Source: Strigops habroptila
Lineage: Eukaryota; Chordata; Aves; Psittaciformes; Psittacidae
NCBI RefSeq assembly: GCF_004027225.2
Contig: NC_044302.2
Location: forward strand, 39,096,949 to 39,160,948
DNA length: 64,000 bases
Direction: 5' to 3'
Made by a program: the position numbers and the translations under genes. The notes under the pieces were generated by a model that saw nothing but the letters and a program-made list of their open reading frames with translations, did no database searches and had not been told where the DNA came from. Each line of letters starts with the position of its first letter. Position 1 is the stretch's first letter. Below, piece by piece: positions 27,786-41,100 of this stretch.

Positions 27786-27802
27786 TATTATTATTATTAT
27801 TT
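27786..27802. repeat. Short (ATT)n microsatellite
   Basis: About five and a half ATT units, intronic in ZNF474. Confidence 0.8.
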
Positions 27803-28504
27803 CGGTCAGCTGGCTAGTATTCTCAGCAACCCTGCTCTTTTCTGTGTGTTTCTTCTGGGGACATATTTCTTTGTACTGTTGTAAACTGATCTAGTGATAA
27901 CTCTTTCACAGTGAGCTGTAGGAGAATTAGCCTACTTTTCCAGACTTTAGGGGAAGCTGCGGGAAATTATGGGGAATATGAAAAAAAAAAGTGGGTGAAT
28001 TAACCGCCTGTGAGCAAGTGGTTCAAATTTGGCCCAAAGTAGCTCAGACCAGCTGACAGGGCCAGGGGAAGCATCCGGCTGACACGGTGAAACAATTTTC
28101 TGTGGGATTGGGGCAGTTCTTGGAGCAGCTTCCAGGCAAAGTGCAGGTAATATTTTCTTTTGGTTCTATAGTGAGTACATACTCCTGGGATACATATGGG
28201 AGCCCAGGTCTGTTGGGTGCTAAGGATCATTTATTTTCATAGATTTGAAGAGGCAGGATCTGGGCAACTTACAAAACAGAACCCACAGCTCAAACACACA
28301 TAATTGACAGAAATATAATATTTAGCTTAAACTACATATATTTTTTCCCCACTGTGGTTATAATACAAACATTATAATAGTGTCATAAAGAAAGCTTCTA
28401 AGGCTTGAAATCCTCTGGATGTTCATAGTAAAAGATACTGCATTTTCATCCATAACTATATTTTAATAAAAAATTGAAACTACAGTATATGTTATAGGTA
28501 GATT

Positions 28505-28590
28505 TTCACAGAACCATAGAATGGTCAGGGTTGGAAAGGACCTTAAGATCACCTAGTTCCAACTCCCTTAGATGATCTTAAGGTCCTAGG
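28505..28590 (-). mobile_element. Short CR1 3' end with inverted fold-back
   Basis: CAGAACCATAGAATGGTCAGGGTTGGAAAGGACC reading into ACCTAGTTCCAACTCCC is the antisense of a CR1 3' end. It is followed at once by a short CR1 piece in the opposite sense (GATGATCTTAAGGTCCT). The copy lies in the intron between ZNF474 exons 2 and 3. Confidence 0.8.
28537..28587. repeat. Inverted repeat, 15-bp perfect arms
   Basis: AGGACCTTAAGATCA at 28537-28551 pairs perfectly with TGATCTTAAGGTCCT at 28573-28587 across a 21-nt loop. Both arms are CR1 3'-end sequence. Confidence 0.9.
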
Positions 28591-29144
28591 TTTAATAGAT
28601 TTTAAAAATACCTTTTTCCTACCAGTCATCATGCATCTAGTATTGTATTTCTTATTTTACCACAGAACTTCTCAAGGCCATTCACTATTTACCAGTGCTA
28701 AGTGCCAGTGTCAGGTTGTTTTTTCTAACCAATGCTGTAAGTATAAAACCTGGCTGAAGTATCTATCCCTGTGCTGAAGGGTATTTTATTTTAATGACTG
28801 TATGTATCAAGTCTGTACATTATCCTTGGATGCTCTTTCCCATTTTAAAAAGTGTCTGTTTACAGCGTTGGAACTAGTCAAAAGGTAATGATGTAGCTGT
28901 GAAGCAGATTGCTAATCCTTTCATGTTTTTATTCAGAACATACTGACACATAAAGAGGACTGTCTCAAGAGGCACGTCCCGCAAGGCAACAACTACTCTT
29001 ATTTCTCACGGATGCAGTACAAAAGGAGAACAAGATAGTCAACAGAAAGCATAAAACAAGCCCTTATGGCTATGTTCTCTTTGGAGTGAATAGGAGAAAG
29101 AAGTACTTGCAAACCACGAAGTAATCTACTGCTTAAATTTTCCT

Positions 29145-29146
<2 letters not shown>

Positions 29147-29175
<29 letters not shown>
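29147..29175. repeat. T29 homopolymer just downstream of ZNF474 exon 2
   Basis: Twenty-nine T on plus. On the minus strand it reads GGAATAAAAAA and so holds a chance AATAAA about 50 nt past the exon 2 donor, inside the intron. Confidence 0.9.
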
Positions 29176-29177
<2 letters not shown>

Positions 29178-29207
29178 TCCTCCCACTTTCTTCTTCCCAT
29201 TTCCTCA

Positions 29208-29504
<297 letters not shown>

Positions 29505-29667
29505 TTATATCTGTGAAATCAGTGTAACTGTATCAGTTTCGTTTTGTCTAGATACATTCTTGAAGCTTATAAGAGATACTGTCTCATTAACTGGCCACCT
29601 GGGACAGGTAGGTTCCTGCAGATACTGGGCTGACAATTTGTGTGTGTTACCTAATTAATACTTAGCT

Positions 29668-29830
29668 ACACAAGTTTTAGCCCTTTTTATTTTCACACCA
29701 TCAAGTTCATGGAAGTGCTGAGTCTTCATATGCAGAAACAACTCCTCAGCATGATCAAGCTGCTGCAGCACAGTGTCCACCTTAAATGTTGAAGCCCTTT
29801 TTTTACCTACCAAAGAGAAGTAACATGAAA
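29668..29830 (-). other. Coding-like stretch in a ZNF474 intron, unidentified
   Basis: On the minus strand, after an acceptor-like TTACTTCTCTTTGGTAG, a frame of about 50 codons runs to a TAA near 29671, with peptide KVDTVLQQLDHAEELFLHMK. The implied entry phase does not fit ZNF474 exon 1. It may be a retrotransposed remnant or chance. Confidence 0.25.
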
Positions 29831-29899
29831 AGCAGCAACAAAAGCTTCCTCAGCAGAACTGCTGGTGTCTAGCACAGTAGCAGAAAGACCCCATCTCCA

Positions 29900-32800
29900 G
29901 GCAGAACACAGTTAAAGCGCTGTGTCCAGCCTTAGGATCTCTCTTCAGCTGGACAGTGAGGGTAGCTGTCTCAAGCTCGTGATTGTGGTACCTAACCCTG
30001 TGTTACTTCTGCCGCAGGTCAGCAAGATTGTGAAATTCTTGGCCTTGACAGATTAAAATCAATCTAGGATATTTCAGGATTGAGGGGCGAACTAGGAACT
30101 GTTGCTTGTTTACCCTGAAGGCCTCAGTGTAAACTTTGCCAGTGACTGCAGCGAGGGCAGAACTGCACGCTAAGCAAGTCATTGTTTCTGCACTGAAGAT
30201 CTGCTTTTGTTTGCAGAGGAGAACATCTCAACGGAATTAAAATAAAAATCCCTCAACCACAAACCTCACAAATGCATATTCTAAGCTTGAAAAATATATA
30301 ATTACTGTGGTATTGCAGATAATGGGTTCAACTGTGTTGTTAGGTGCGTCCTGGGCTAGGCATGCTGTCAGTACCAGCTCTGCTCCAGGGTAGTGTAAAA
30401 ATGCACTGCAGCATTTTGAGGCACACTGATGGGTCTCATGACTGCCAGTACGGCCTGCACTACTGACTGCAGAATACCAGTAAGAGTCGTGCTATAGCCT
30501 GCCCTCCTAAAGGTAGAGGGACAGCCATTCCAGACCAAACACAGGAAGCCTTTCTCACTCAAACAAGGGAGGCGAGGATTTAATTTTCTCATCTGCTGCT
30601 GTGTAAGACAAAGCATAACCTGTTCTAGTATTTATGAATCTCTCTGTGTATTCATCAGTGTATTCAAGAAATTCTGGGCAGCTCTTTTCGCATTTATGCT
30701 AGAGTCTGAAAATGTCATTAGTGAACGATCTGCATAAGCTTTCTTTCCTGTATCACACATGTAAACTCAATTACATGAAGAAATACTATTCTACAAAATG
30801 TGTTTTTGCTGGGAAAAGTTGGAGTTCATCTGGAAAGTTCTCGCAGTGACTTGAAATATAACTTATCTAAAGATGGTTTTTCCAGGGACGTTTTCATTCA
30901 CTTAACTTTTAAATGGAATTTCCTTAGCTATCTTTGATAAAAAAGTTTTTAATATATATGCATAACCTACTCTTCCTGTTCATAGCTGAATATAGCAACA
31001 GCTGTTTTAAGAATGCCCACTAATTTTTCATTATCAATTTTCACCTACTTCCTTACTTCAGCTCTTGAGCTAGATCTTGTCTGATTTGGATATAAGATTC
31101 TGGGTCCAGATATGGAGTCTTTTGAACACAATGTATGTTTCTTTGTAAGCTCCAGAGACCTTTAGATAAGGTTACTAGTCTAAACTCTTGAGGTCAGGGG
31201 ACTCGTTTCAGTGTGCATGATTATCCTGGGTATGTTTATAATATTTTGGAAATGGTTTTCTAAAAAAATGCTAGGTGTAAAAACATTGGGAACACATTTT
31301 TCTCAATAGTTTTCATTAGCTAGGTTCCTGCCATTCAGTAAAATAGTTTATTTATTGGTTGAAAATGAGGAAAGAGCAACTTGATTTACGTTCAGTTTGT
31401 ATGGACTCTTTATGTACTACCAGACTGGGGAAGAGGAATCCTAATACAAATGAAAATCATGCTTATTTAGCCTGCACTGCACTTGCCAACATATGGAGCA
31501 GCATAATTAAAACAAACGTATAGCTTCGAGGAGACTTAAGTCCTGATCTTAGACAGGTGAAAAATCACTTATAAAATTAAATACTCTCAATAAATTTAAC
31601 AGACACACAGAAATATCTTTGTAAAAATCAAGTAGTTTTTCATCTTAGCTGTATTTCCCTAGTGAACAAAGATAGCCTTTTGTCTCTGGCTGCATCATTC
31701 AAATCCATTACACTTGTTCTAAAGTCACTGTGATGTTCTACTATTGAACAGCTGCCACAGAACAGCAAGACAAGAGTTAGAGATCTCCATCCAGGGAAAT
31801 TTCCAGAGTTTTGAGATGGTCTTGCTGGCAGTCTCACCTGAAAACCCAAAGTCTGAATGAGCAGTACTATGAACCCTCCAGGTCCTGACAGAGTGTTTAT
31901 AGGTGGCTTTTGTGTTGCAAATGAGTAAAACCAGGCCTGCAGCTAAATAGAGGATTCTGATTCCAAACTTATCTATTGGGATTGATTCATAACTAAATCT
32001 TATTTGTTGAAACGAATGTTTAAGAAATCTGTTCAAGTAGAAATGTCTGTTTTATAACTTCTACGATTAAAAATTGTACAGAAACAATAGCAGAGACCAG
32101 AATTAATTAAAAGGGATCAAATCACTCTAAGGATGGATTTTCTTTTTTCCCCCCAGAAATGCAGAACCACCATCGCAAGTCCAATTGTGTACAGAAATCC
32201 TTCTTTGAAAACACACACATGTTAAAAAGCTGAAAAATAAAACTTAAAGGACAATATCCTTACAACTGGTAGTAACAACTCTGTTGTTGCTTCACTGTGG
32301 AATCTAAGGTATGATAAGCTTTATTTTTGGAATTTCTACAGCTGATGATATTTATCCTTCATTTCTTTTTCTCTTCAGAGTGTGCCTATCCCAAATGTCA
32401 CATCTGGAGGCCTGCAGTTTGAAACTAAACTATTTTTGGAATCACCACAATTTTCCAACCCAAACTACTCACAGGCCAGTGGCTAGGCTGTCTGCTCACT
32501 GCTTTGTTTTTCACTTTTAAAAAGGGTTGTAGGGAAGGTCTATTCCTGAGGATATGTGTTATTATAAAAATACCTACAAAAACCTGACAGTGCAGTTAGG
32601 CTTTCCTCTGGTGTCTCAGTATTTTCTTTTTTCTCCAAGACTGCTAACTATGTCTGCATGACCATGAATAAAGTTATTTAGCTCAGAGGGCTACGCCACT
32701 ATGTGTTTTCAATAGACCTGACATTACTTGAGGTTAGCCCCAGGCTGCTGTTATGGTGTTATGTGAGGTCAAATCCTCCCATACTGCAGAAAGCTTTTAA

Positions 32801-35800
32801 TTTCTTCTTAAGTACACCCAATAAGATGACTCTCAAACTCCCTCCATAAATATTTATTATCCGGGACTGTGCACCCCCCCACCTTTCTTATTTGTTCAAT
32901 TATCCATGTATTTGAATGGGAAGAGGGGAGACCTCCTGCTCTAGGCCAAAGCTCCCATTGTAGGCTTGAACTGCCCAAGGAACAGAGGCTCAGGAAAAGA
33001 CTGGCGCACACACTTAGCAACAGCATTGTGTTGTATGAAAGCAGCCCTTTCCACATATTCCTCTCTGGCAAGTAAGAGGCATTTTACTTACGGGACAAGG
33101 ACAAGCTGTGGCAGGGCTCTCACGACCATCCGAAGGTGCATTCCACAGCCCTCTGGAATGCTGTTAAACACTGCCCTGACACAACAGCAGATTAACACTA
33201 GCACAGGTCACATGCCTGCATATGAAATTTCCTTGAACAACAAAGTAATTCTGCCAGATGATGAAGCAATTAAAGATTTTACACCACTGGAAGCATTAGA
33301 ATATCCCATTTTACTCCTGATCTGCTGTCTTTTCAAAGAAATACGTTAGTATAATGAACATGGCATTTTGTGTAAAGGTAGAAAAGCAGGAAGCTCAGTC
33401 ATTCCCAGTGGCAATACTCAGTAAGTTTCATTCAAACCATCCATTCACTGTCTATTCTCATCCAACTTCCTATGTTTGCAAATATATTTGTCAGTATTCT
33501 TCTAAGATGTTTGAAAGTGCTGCAACTGAGGCAGACAAAGTTGATCACTGACTTCCCACCTTCATTAGAATTGCACAGCATCTGAAAGAGTTTTCATTTT
33601 ACCAAGTAAGTAGATGACTTTATGCTAGAGCAAGATACTACATCAACATTTTGTTGTTACACAAGTTTTCAAAACTTATGCTGTGTTAAAATGCATTACA
33701 ATACAGTAAAGGATACATGTCACTGAAATCTTACTTTTAGATAACTTGATAAGAAGAAAACAGCAGGTGGCAGCATCAGATGCTAGTGACACGTCTGATA
33801 GAATTTTAGCATTATCTGCTATTAAAAAAAACTATAGCACATATACCCACAGCAAGTTGTTAATACTCACATGTAGCAGACATTTTGGTCTCTGAAAGAA
33901 TAAAAAGCACACTCTGCTCTAGTGCAAGTCCAGGCTTCAGTAGTTCCAGACATCACTTCCATTGCCTGGGATATCACAGCACAAACCAAACAGAATTTCT
34001 GAGCCGATATGACCCCTGATTGATTGTCTCTTAAACATAGGCTGTTCTACACAGCCAGACATGATTAAGTCAGATGTCTTCATGGATTCTGAAAGCAAGG
34101 ACAGTTAGTGGAAGCGATGGCTTATGGAGGCTGTTGAGTCTCCAGCTGCGAAGGCATTTAATGGTGAACAAATTGTTTGTCAGTAACGATACTGGTCGAG
34201 TTGATCTTGCGTTGGCTAAGGGGGAGAGAGCTCCAGGACAGAGGCATGCAGATAAAAGGGTTTGCAGTTGTAAAGTTAAAATGCCCTTCACATGATATAC
34301 CACCAAATCAGTCAGATCTTTATTTTAAAAATGAGGAAAATCCAGCTTTTTAATTTAGGACATCTTCGACTGCATGAGTTAATTTGACTTCTGCAATGGT
34401 TGGGGTTTGGTTTTTCAGTTATTCTTTCCCTCTGACATTTTGCTGAATCAGGAATTTCAAACTTTTAAAGCCCCAAATGCTTTCCTGTCAGGACCAAAGC
34501 AGGCTGCCATTTCACTTCATTACTGATATTTTTTAACAGAATTAATATGCAGCTGAGTAGCTGGTAAGGTGAACAAAATTCAAACCATATGCTGGAAAAA
34601 GATAAAGAAGACTGCAGAGAAGACCCAGACCTTGTCCCAGTTCATAGCAAACCTGCAGGCCTTCCGTTAGCTTAGTGCTTTTCAACATACTTCAGGATGT
34701 GGACCTTTCAAAACTTTTAACTGGAGATGGTGACTCTCACACAGAGAATTTAAACCTGTGGAAAAGAGGCTTCTTTTGACCACTTAGAAGCAGTTTGCCA
34801 GTACTGCGCAGCCACTGGGATCACAGGATATTTCTTTCACTCTTTCCGTGCCTATCTCTGCCTTTTGTACCTCTGTACAAAAGGACAGCTATAAAACTAA
34901 CAAAAATGAAGGTCCTCAGAGAGGCAAAATCATCCCTTCCTGAAAGTTACTGTTACTAATAAAGTTCTTCAGAATCAATTACAAACTGCAAGCTGTACAG
35001 GCTCCTTGCTTTTGCTACAACTGATGAACTGAAACTGCTTTCAAGTAAATGAGGAAACCTGTTGTTCAAACAGAAGGAAGAACAGATTTGAATACATTTC
35101 ATTCTGGCTCTGCTGAGCTCATGGAAGTAAAAAGCGGTAATAATAATGTTTTTCAACAAGTCAACAGATGTGACTGAATCCATGCAGGGAGAAGATACGT
35201 TGTGCAAGAAGGCAACATTTTTGCAGGGTCACTCTCAAAGCCAAACCACACTCTAAACTTGGCTGTTTTGGGTTGTTTTGGCTTTTCTTTTTGGTTGAGT
35301 TTTTTTGATATAGCTATGGACACTTTTCCTCTCCCCCCCTCCCCATTTTTTTTTTAAAAACCATACAGAATTATGTGTGACAAACAAAACTCTCTGTTTC
35401 ACACCCATGTCTTTCATTGAACAATCACCTTTACAGCAATGACAGTTCTTTGGTAAATGGTACAATATAGTGTAACACAATAAGAACATCTTCCCTATAG
35501 CTATAGATGCACCTCTGCAGCACTTTGAGCTGTTAGTGGGTGATTTGAAATTTGCTGATCTGAGGAGTGGACCTAACCTGCCAATAACTATGAATTAGTG
35601 GCCTTAAATAGCAAAATATAAAAATTCCCCATGTTGTCTTCATTCTCATGGTTGTTGGGGTAGTTCTGTTATCCCCATTTTATTCAGCAGCTGGAAAACT
35701 ACAATATAAAATGCTTTGACTTTCAAAACATTTTTACAAATGCTCTGCATAGCACTGTGCTCCTTTGGTGACTGAGGAAGCTAAATCCCATTTTCAAAAG

Positions 35801-36580
35801 TAGCGTACGCAATCAGGAGTCCAACCTCCACTGAAAACAACAAAAAAAAACCCAAACAAACAAAAAAAGCCTTTTATTTTAGACACTGTGCCTAAATTTA
35901 GACATCTATCTTGCAAAACTCCTGGCCTAAAGACAACTTGTGTAGAAACAAGTGCAGAAAAAAAAAATATGTCATTTTCCAAAACTTTGTGTAGCTTTTG
36001 GATAATGTGAATCAGCTTCTTTATTCTTGGATATTGAATCAAATTCAGTGGAAAGAAATGTGCAGTCTTATTTATTTTGTTGTTACACCCCGAGTTGCTG
36101 CTTTTGAACATGCAGTACTCAGTAAACTCATGTTCCACGCCAAGGTTAAGAATAATGGTAAAAAAAAAAATCTCTGGAGAGCTTACAGGATAATGAAACA
36201 TTGTATTTCATGTTAACTAAATAAAAATACTTAATACCTGCTAAAACATAAAAATCAAAGCTTGCCTGAGCTGCCCAACAGAATGTTCTAGGGAATTATA
36301 GCACACAATGGTCCCTTTTGGGGACATAATTCTCACAGGACAATAGAGTATGAGAACCCAACTACTCCCTTTCAACAGGAAAAGCGAAAGAAATAAGAAT
36401 AAGCAGTTTCCCTTGTACACAGAGTATTCCCATTCCCTTTACCTACTGTTCAGCGTAGAAACATTTTCATGGAGCCAAAAGATCCTTCTGAAGGAAAGTG
36501 ATTTTAAATTTTATGGGAACCCAGTCTTCCTTGGAGCTCCTAGCATCAAAATGGATCCACACCCTTCCACATGCTTAGCA
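29900..36580. other. ZNF474 intron between coding exons 1 and 2
   Basis: Intronic DNA with the hairpin at 34861-34884. Two A-rich stretches lie near 35830-35870 and 35955-35970. No further C2HC exon was found, and exons 1 and 2 already join in phase 0. Confidence 0.7.
34861..34884. repeat. Perfect inverted repeat, 10-bp arms
   Basis: CCTTTTGTAC, a CTCT loop, then GTACAAAAGG. Intronic in ZNF474 (between exons 1 and 2). No U-run or RNA family is recognised. Confidence 0.85.
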
Positions 36581-36586
36581 ATTTAC

Positions 36587-37288
36587 CTTGTCTGATACGG
36601 CTGGTGCAGCCCCACTCTTGCCTAGATGGGTCTTGGATGGATCACTTGCTGAGGCAGACCCAAAGCCTGGGCCTTTAACAGATGTACTGGGGCTAGCGCG
36701 TGATTGCCCCACGCTGCTGCTACCTCCTCTGCAACACTTTTCGTGCACCATGAGACGGTCAGGAAAGAAGGTTCGGCCACAATTTCTACAGGGCGGGAGC
36801 TGAGCTTGAGTGCTCTGATAAGCTGCCTCATTTTCAGCTGCAAACGTATAGGAACCACCAGTAAGGACCTCAGGTTTCCTGGGCTTGGGTCTTCTAAAAT
36901 GACTTGGTAGCTGATTGTTTTCAGTACGCCACTTCTCTAGGCACTGGGGTTCATGTGTAGGTACAGACTGTGATCCGAATTCTCTGCCACAGATATAGCA
37001 TATCTTGAAACAAGGTCTTCTTGGTGGGATGACTGGCCGATTCAGTGGCACCTGAGACATGTTTGAAGAATCTGACTGTTTTGATACTATTGCAGTGCCT
37101 GGTCGCCTTTTCTGGGATCCAGCTTCTGGATGCACTACTTTGGGCAAAATTCTGGGAAGATCCGACACGTTAGATGGTGAAACCTGCTCTGGAAGCAAGA
37201 GGCTAGAGACACTAGTATGGGCTTCTCTGGCACTTGGCAAAGTGTTACAGGTTTTGTTCACATTCTTATTCTTGACATTTCTTTCCAT
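36587..37288 (-). CDS. ZNF474: ZNF474 coding exon 1 (start codon, zinc fingers 1 and 2)
   Basis: This exon encodes residues 1-234 of a C2HC zinc-finger protein. Residues 1-90 are a low-complexity Ser/Pro-rich leader. Finger 1 uses C97, C100, H112 and C116 and is followed by a basic KW..EN..LP.H.RRP.P.KPEV stretch. Finger 2 uses C167, C170, H182 and C186 inside [13 protein letters not shown]. Both fit C-x2-C-x11-H-x3-C (Pfam zf-C2HC_2 type). The ATG at 37288-37286 is the first in frame, with an in-frame TGA 9 nt upstream. The -3 base is T and +4 is G, so the start context is weak. The exon ends at a good donor (ACAAG then GTAAAT), leaving phase 0; reading on into the intron gives three residues and a stop. 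ZNF474 is known mainly as a testis-expressed gene of uncertain molecular role; RNA or protein binding is not established from this sequence. Confidence 0.93.
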
Positions 37289-37302
37289 GAAGAGTATAGC
37301 AT
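37258..37302 (-). other. Upstream ORF overlapping the ZNF474 start codon
   Basis: An ATG at 37302-37300, 14 nt before the ZNF474 ATG, has G at -3, a better context than the main start, which has T at -3. It opens a 14-codon frame that runs across the main ATG and ends at TGA 37260-37258. It could lower translation of the main frame if this region is in the mRNA. Confidence 0.5.
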
Positions 37303-37979
37303 TTCAAGAAACTTCTCTCTCTCTGACACATAAAAGGCTTGTGGAAGCCCTTGTTAGTCAGCATGATGCTCCATCTTCTTAATTCAGTTTCATGGGCCAG
37401 ACTATTCTAGGGACTTCAGAGCTGGAAAACTGCATCTAATGGCCATTTCAGTAGGAAAAGAGGGTTTCTGTGTGGTTTTGGTTTGCCTTTTGGTTTTACA
37501 TGATCCTGAAACAAATTAATTCAGTACATATTAATAAACACCATCTCTCTTGTTAAGGTTACCAACCTTAGTTTATCACAAGGATCAGTTTACATTATTA
37601 CTCAGTTTTCTTTTTAAATAGCAGACAGATAACATCACATATATCCTGCCCCTAATGACCAGCGGAACAATGTAAATCTAAATTCTAGTCTCAGAGGTTG
37701 TAAACTCCTAAAGGACATGAAAGAAGATGGGTCTGCACAAACAGAAATAGATGCAGGTTTGAGTATAATTAGTAAGTATAATCAATGTGTTTTATTTTCC
37801 ATTATTGACAGAACTGGTATTTTTGACACAATCTTTAATTTGTAAGCCATTCGATAGTTAAACATAATTTCACTGCCTCAAGAGAAATGAAAACAAGTCC
37901 CTCAGTAGAGAGATATTAATGTCCGATCTCCAAAGGGACAGACAGCAAAGAAAATGTTTCCAGTCTGTAGGCTGAAGGA

Positions 37980-38178
37980 AATTATAAGGCCCCTTTACTC
38001 AGCACTTGTGAGGTGGTATCTCAAATTCTCTGGCCAGTCTTGATTCTCCCTATGAGGAGAGATATTAATAAAATGGAACAAGTTTATCAAAGGGCTTCTG
38101 AGATGCTTTGGGCCTGAAGAGCACGACATATGAGGAGAAGATTAGGGGCACTCTGTTGAGTCTCAAGAAGAGAGTGTT
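37980..38178 (+). mobile_element. Old, decayed CR1 fragment
   Basis: The stretch reads TTTACTCAGCACTTGTGAGG at its left end, has TGGCCAGT and TTATCAAAGGGC in the middle, and GAAGAGCACGACATATGAGGAG near the right end. These match, in order, the CR1 reverse-transcriptase region coding for PLYSALVR, FW, and LEHL.YEE. Many small changes and indels have closed the frame. It lies in the first ZNF474 intron, if the 5' end is at 47 kb. Confidence 0.6.
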
Positions 38179-41100
38179 AAACATTTTTAAGTTTTTCAAC
38201 CGTATCACTTAAATGTTCATTTCTCAGAAAGACAATATTTTGGGCTGGTCCTCCAAGGATCAGAAAATAAAATTCAGACTGTAAGCATGCTGCAGTGGAG
38301 GCTATTGTCTTATTGCAAGAATACAAAATAACTAGCAGTCTAGCTTTAGTCTCAAGTGAGCAAGAGGTTGCACAGACAAGGGCCTGCAAAGGACAGCAAG
38401 GTCATTACTTTATACTTTATAATAAAAGAAACATCTGACTTTAGAGTTATCTTGCCCTTCCAGAATATTCCAAACTTTATCTCAACCCTTCCAAACTTTT
38501 AGGGGGTCTTTAACTCTCAAACTTGTCCACCCAGAGATCCCACTGACCCATCTCAGGTCACTCCCTGCTGCAACCAACCAACCTGGATCTCCTCTGAACT
38601 GCTTTTTTTTTGATGTCAAAATGGGAGACTTTGCTCCCACTCAATAGCCTTTTCACTCCCACCTCTGAACACAGCAGTTGAATTTTCCTAAACCCCAGGA
38701 GAAGGACACTTTTTTTTCATTGAGATTTTAATTTGTCATAGTTTTGTTTTGAGATGACAAACTTAAACTTTGTGCCCCTGAGAAGCACTGGTCTGGTTCT
38801 AGTCTCTTACAAATATTCTAGGACATGGGCAACAGTGAAAAAGACAAATTGTCATCAGGTTCACATCTTGCCAGGCACACAAAGATGTTTTGATTGCTAC
38901 ATTCATGCTGCTTGCTTAGATTTTCACAAAGCTGTATATTCCAGGGACACTTGTGACACTCATTTCACAAAATGTACTATGAAGCTCAGATTTGTTTGTA
39001 TGCAAATTGGAAGCTGTGAAGACCATCAGACGCAGTCTGTGATTTGTACTGGAACAAATGTCTGTGAACCACTAAGTGGTAGTTAGCTGTTTAAAATAAA
39101 ATTCTTGAGAAACATTATACTTAAATTTAATTCTTCCTCTAAAATTCTATTACATAACTTCAGTCTGTGGAAAAATATGGTAAATTACAAAGCTGTAGCA
39201 TCCTCTCATGTCTGAAGCATCAGATAAGTATATAATGTATGTTAAAGGATATGCAAAACTGTAGCACTCGAATTTTTGTTTCAGATATCAAAAAGACTTT
39301 TTTTTGTCTGACTCTTATACAATATATAATTGTGACATATATGGTGGAAAAGCATACTACAAACTATCACAGAAACAAAGGTTTCAAGCAGTTTGGACAG
39401 TAGCAATTAATAGCTACAGCAGCTAGCTGTTTTCAAACTGGTGCTATCGCATTTTAAAGAAGTACCTTTTGCCCTTACCAGAGGTGTTCCTTTAATGCAA
39501 AAAACTTTGTGAACTGTGTAGAAAGTATTCCAACAAATCCCAAAGCCATTCCCTTGTTTTCCTTTTAGAAGGTCTGAGTTTTCTTATCATAATTTTACAG
39601 AAAGCTAATGACTTTGTACCACAACTTGCCACTGCAGGAGTTTGCCAGTTTTGACAAGGTTGTGCATGGGATTCAGTCAGGTGAATGTCAATAGTATTTG
39701 AAATTTAAATTTGCAAACTAGCATTGAGGCTACTCTACTGCAAAGCCCTTTCAAAGCCTGGGAGAGTTTCCAGGGAGGGTGGCCTGTTAGATGAATCCAA
39801 GTTGGGAAGTAGCCAAGCTTTTAGGACGATGAAAAGAATGGAAAGCCAGTGAAACATTAAAGGGTCATGAAGGCAGGGGAGAGAAGGGTGATTGGAGGGT
39901 CACAGGAAGGGAGCATCAGAAAGTTCAGCTACATTTCATGGAACTTCTGAACTCTGCAAGGTTGTATTTATGTCCTATTTATTGATTTATGTCAGAAAAA
40001 TATTTTCTGCTACCTGAGAGGATTCTTAAAGCAACAGCGGTCATCGAACTGCCTGCCACATGAAGAATGTTAGGGGACTAAATCTGTTACCATTAAGAAT
40101 GAATCAGTCAATAAAAGATGCTATAAACAACCTATTAACAATATAACCTATTGTTGGATTTCCAAGCTTGTTATTGTAAATACTTCATAACAGAATTATG
40201 CTTCCTTGTGGGGATTACACCATTTGGTCTACATTTATTCCTGCCAAGTTGACCGTTCCTATTTGGAAACTTCCTATAAATTCAGTGTGAACTGAAAAGA
40301 CATATGAGCAGCTCAATTGTTCTTTTCTCAAGCTCAGTGGTAAACGTGTGGAAGTAAATCCGGGTTGGGATTTAACATTTCTTTTCAAAACATAAAAAAT
40401 TCTTACTTTTTTCTTTAAAGATGTTTCAACGTGTCATTTAATAAAGTTGAAAGGTACAGTTGATCATTGCATGTAGCTGTGGGAAAACATTCCTCTCCTC
40501 TGCAGTTCCACTGAGTACTATACTTAAAAAACAATCTCATGAATTGTAGTGACAGGGCACTTGCAACTAAGAGTTCAATTTAATTAAAAGCAAGGGAAAT
40601 ACTATGGCTAGTTCAGCATCAGGCTGAGAGCTTCACTTTATCCAAAATAGAACAGGATGACAAGAGTGAAAATAGCTCAGTACATTTCTTATCTTCTTGT
40701 CCTAAAGAGGCAACAGGAGCCTTTGCAACACTACTCTTAATCTTAACCGAACCAGAAATTGCAGCAATACCATTATTATCCAAGCTTCACTAATGCTGCT
40801 TTCCCTTAGCTGCCATGTGTGATTCAACCTATACAGGCAAGTTGAAACTCTTCTCCGAAAAGGCCTTCTTTGCGTCTTCTTTCATGTTAGTGCTGGAACT
40901 TGGAAGCAAAGTTGACACATACGTTTCCTATTTCCTGTATGCAGCCTGTTTCTGAAGAGTGACCCTCTGTTTTTCATCTGTCTTGATTCCCTCATGTAAA
41001 CAATTCCTCAAAATCCATTATAAGGTCATTTTATAAGCCTGGATTCCTTGACTGAATTGAACAAAACATACTTGCGCTAGCTGGGGGATTAAATTGACTG

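Noticed and set aside
32966..33349. 127-codon plus-strand open frame
   Set aside because: The peptide changes character along its length and has no domain; the length is within chance expectation.
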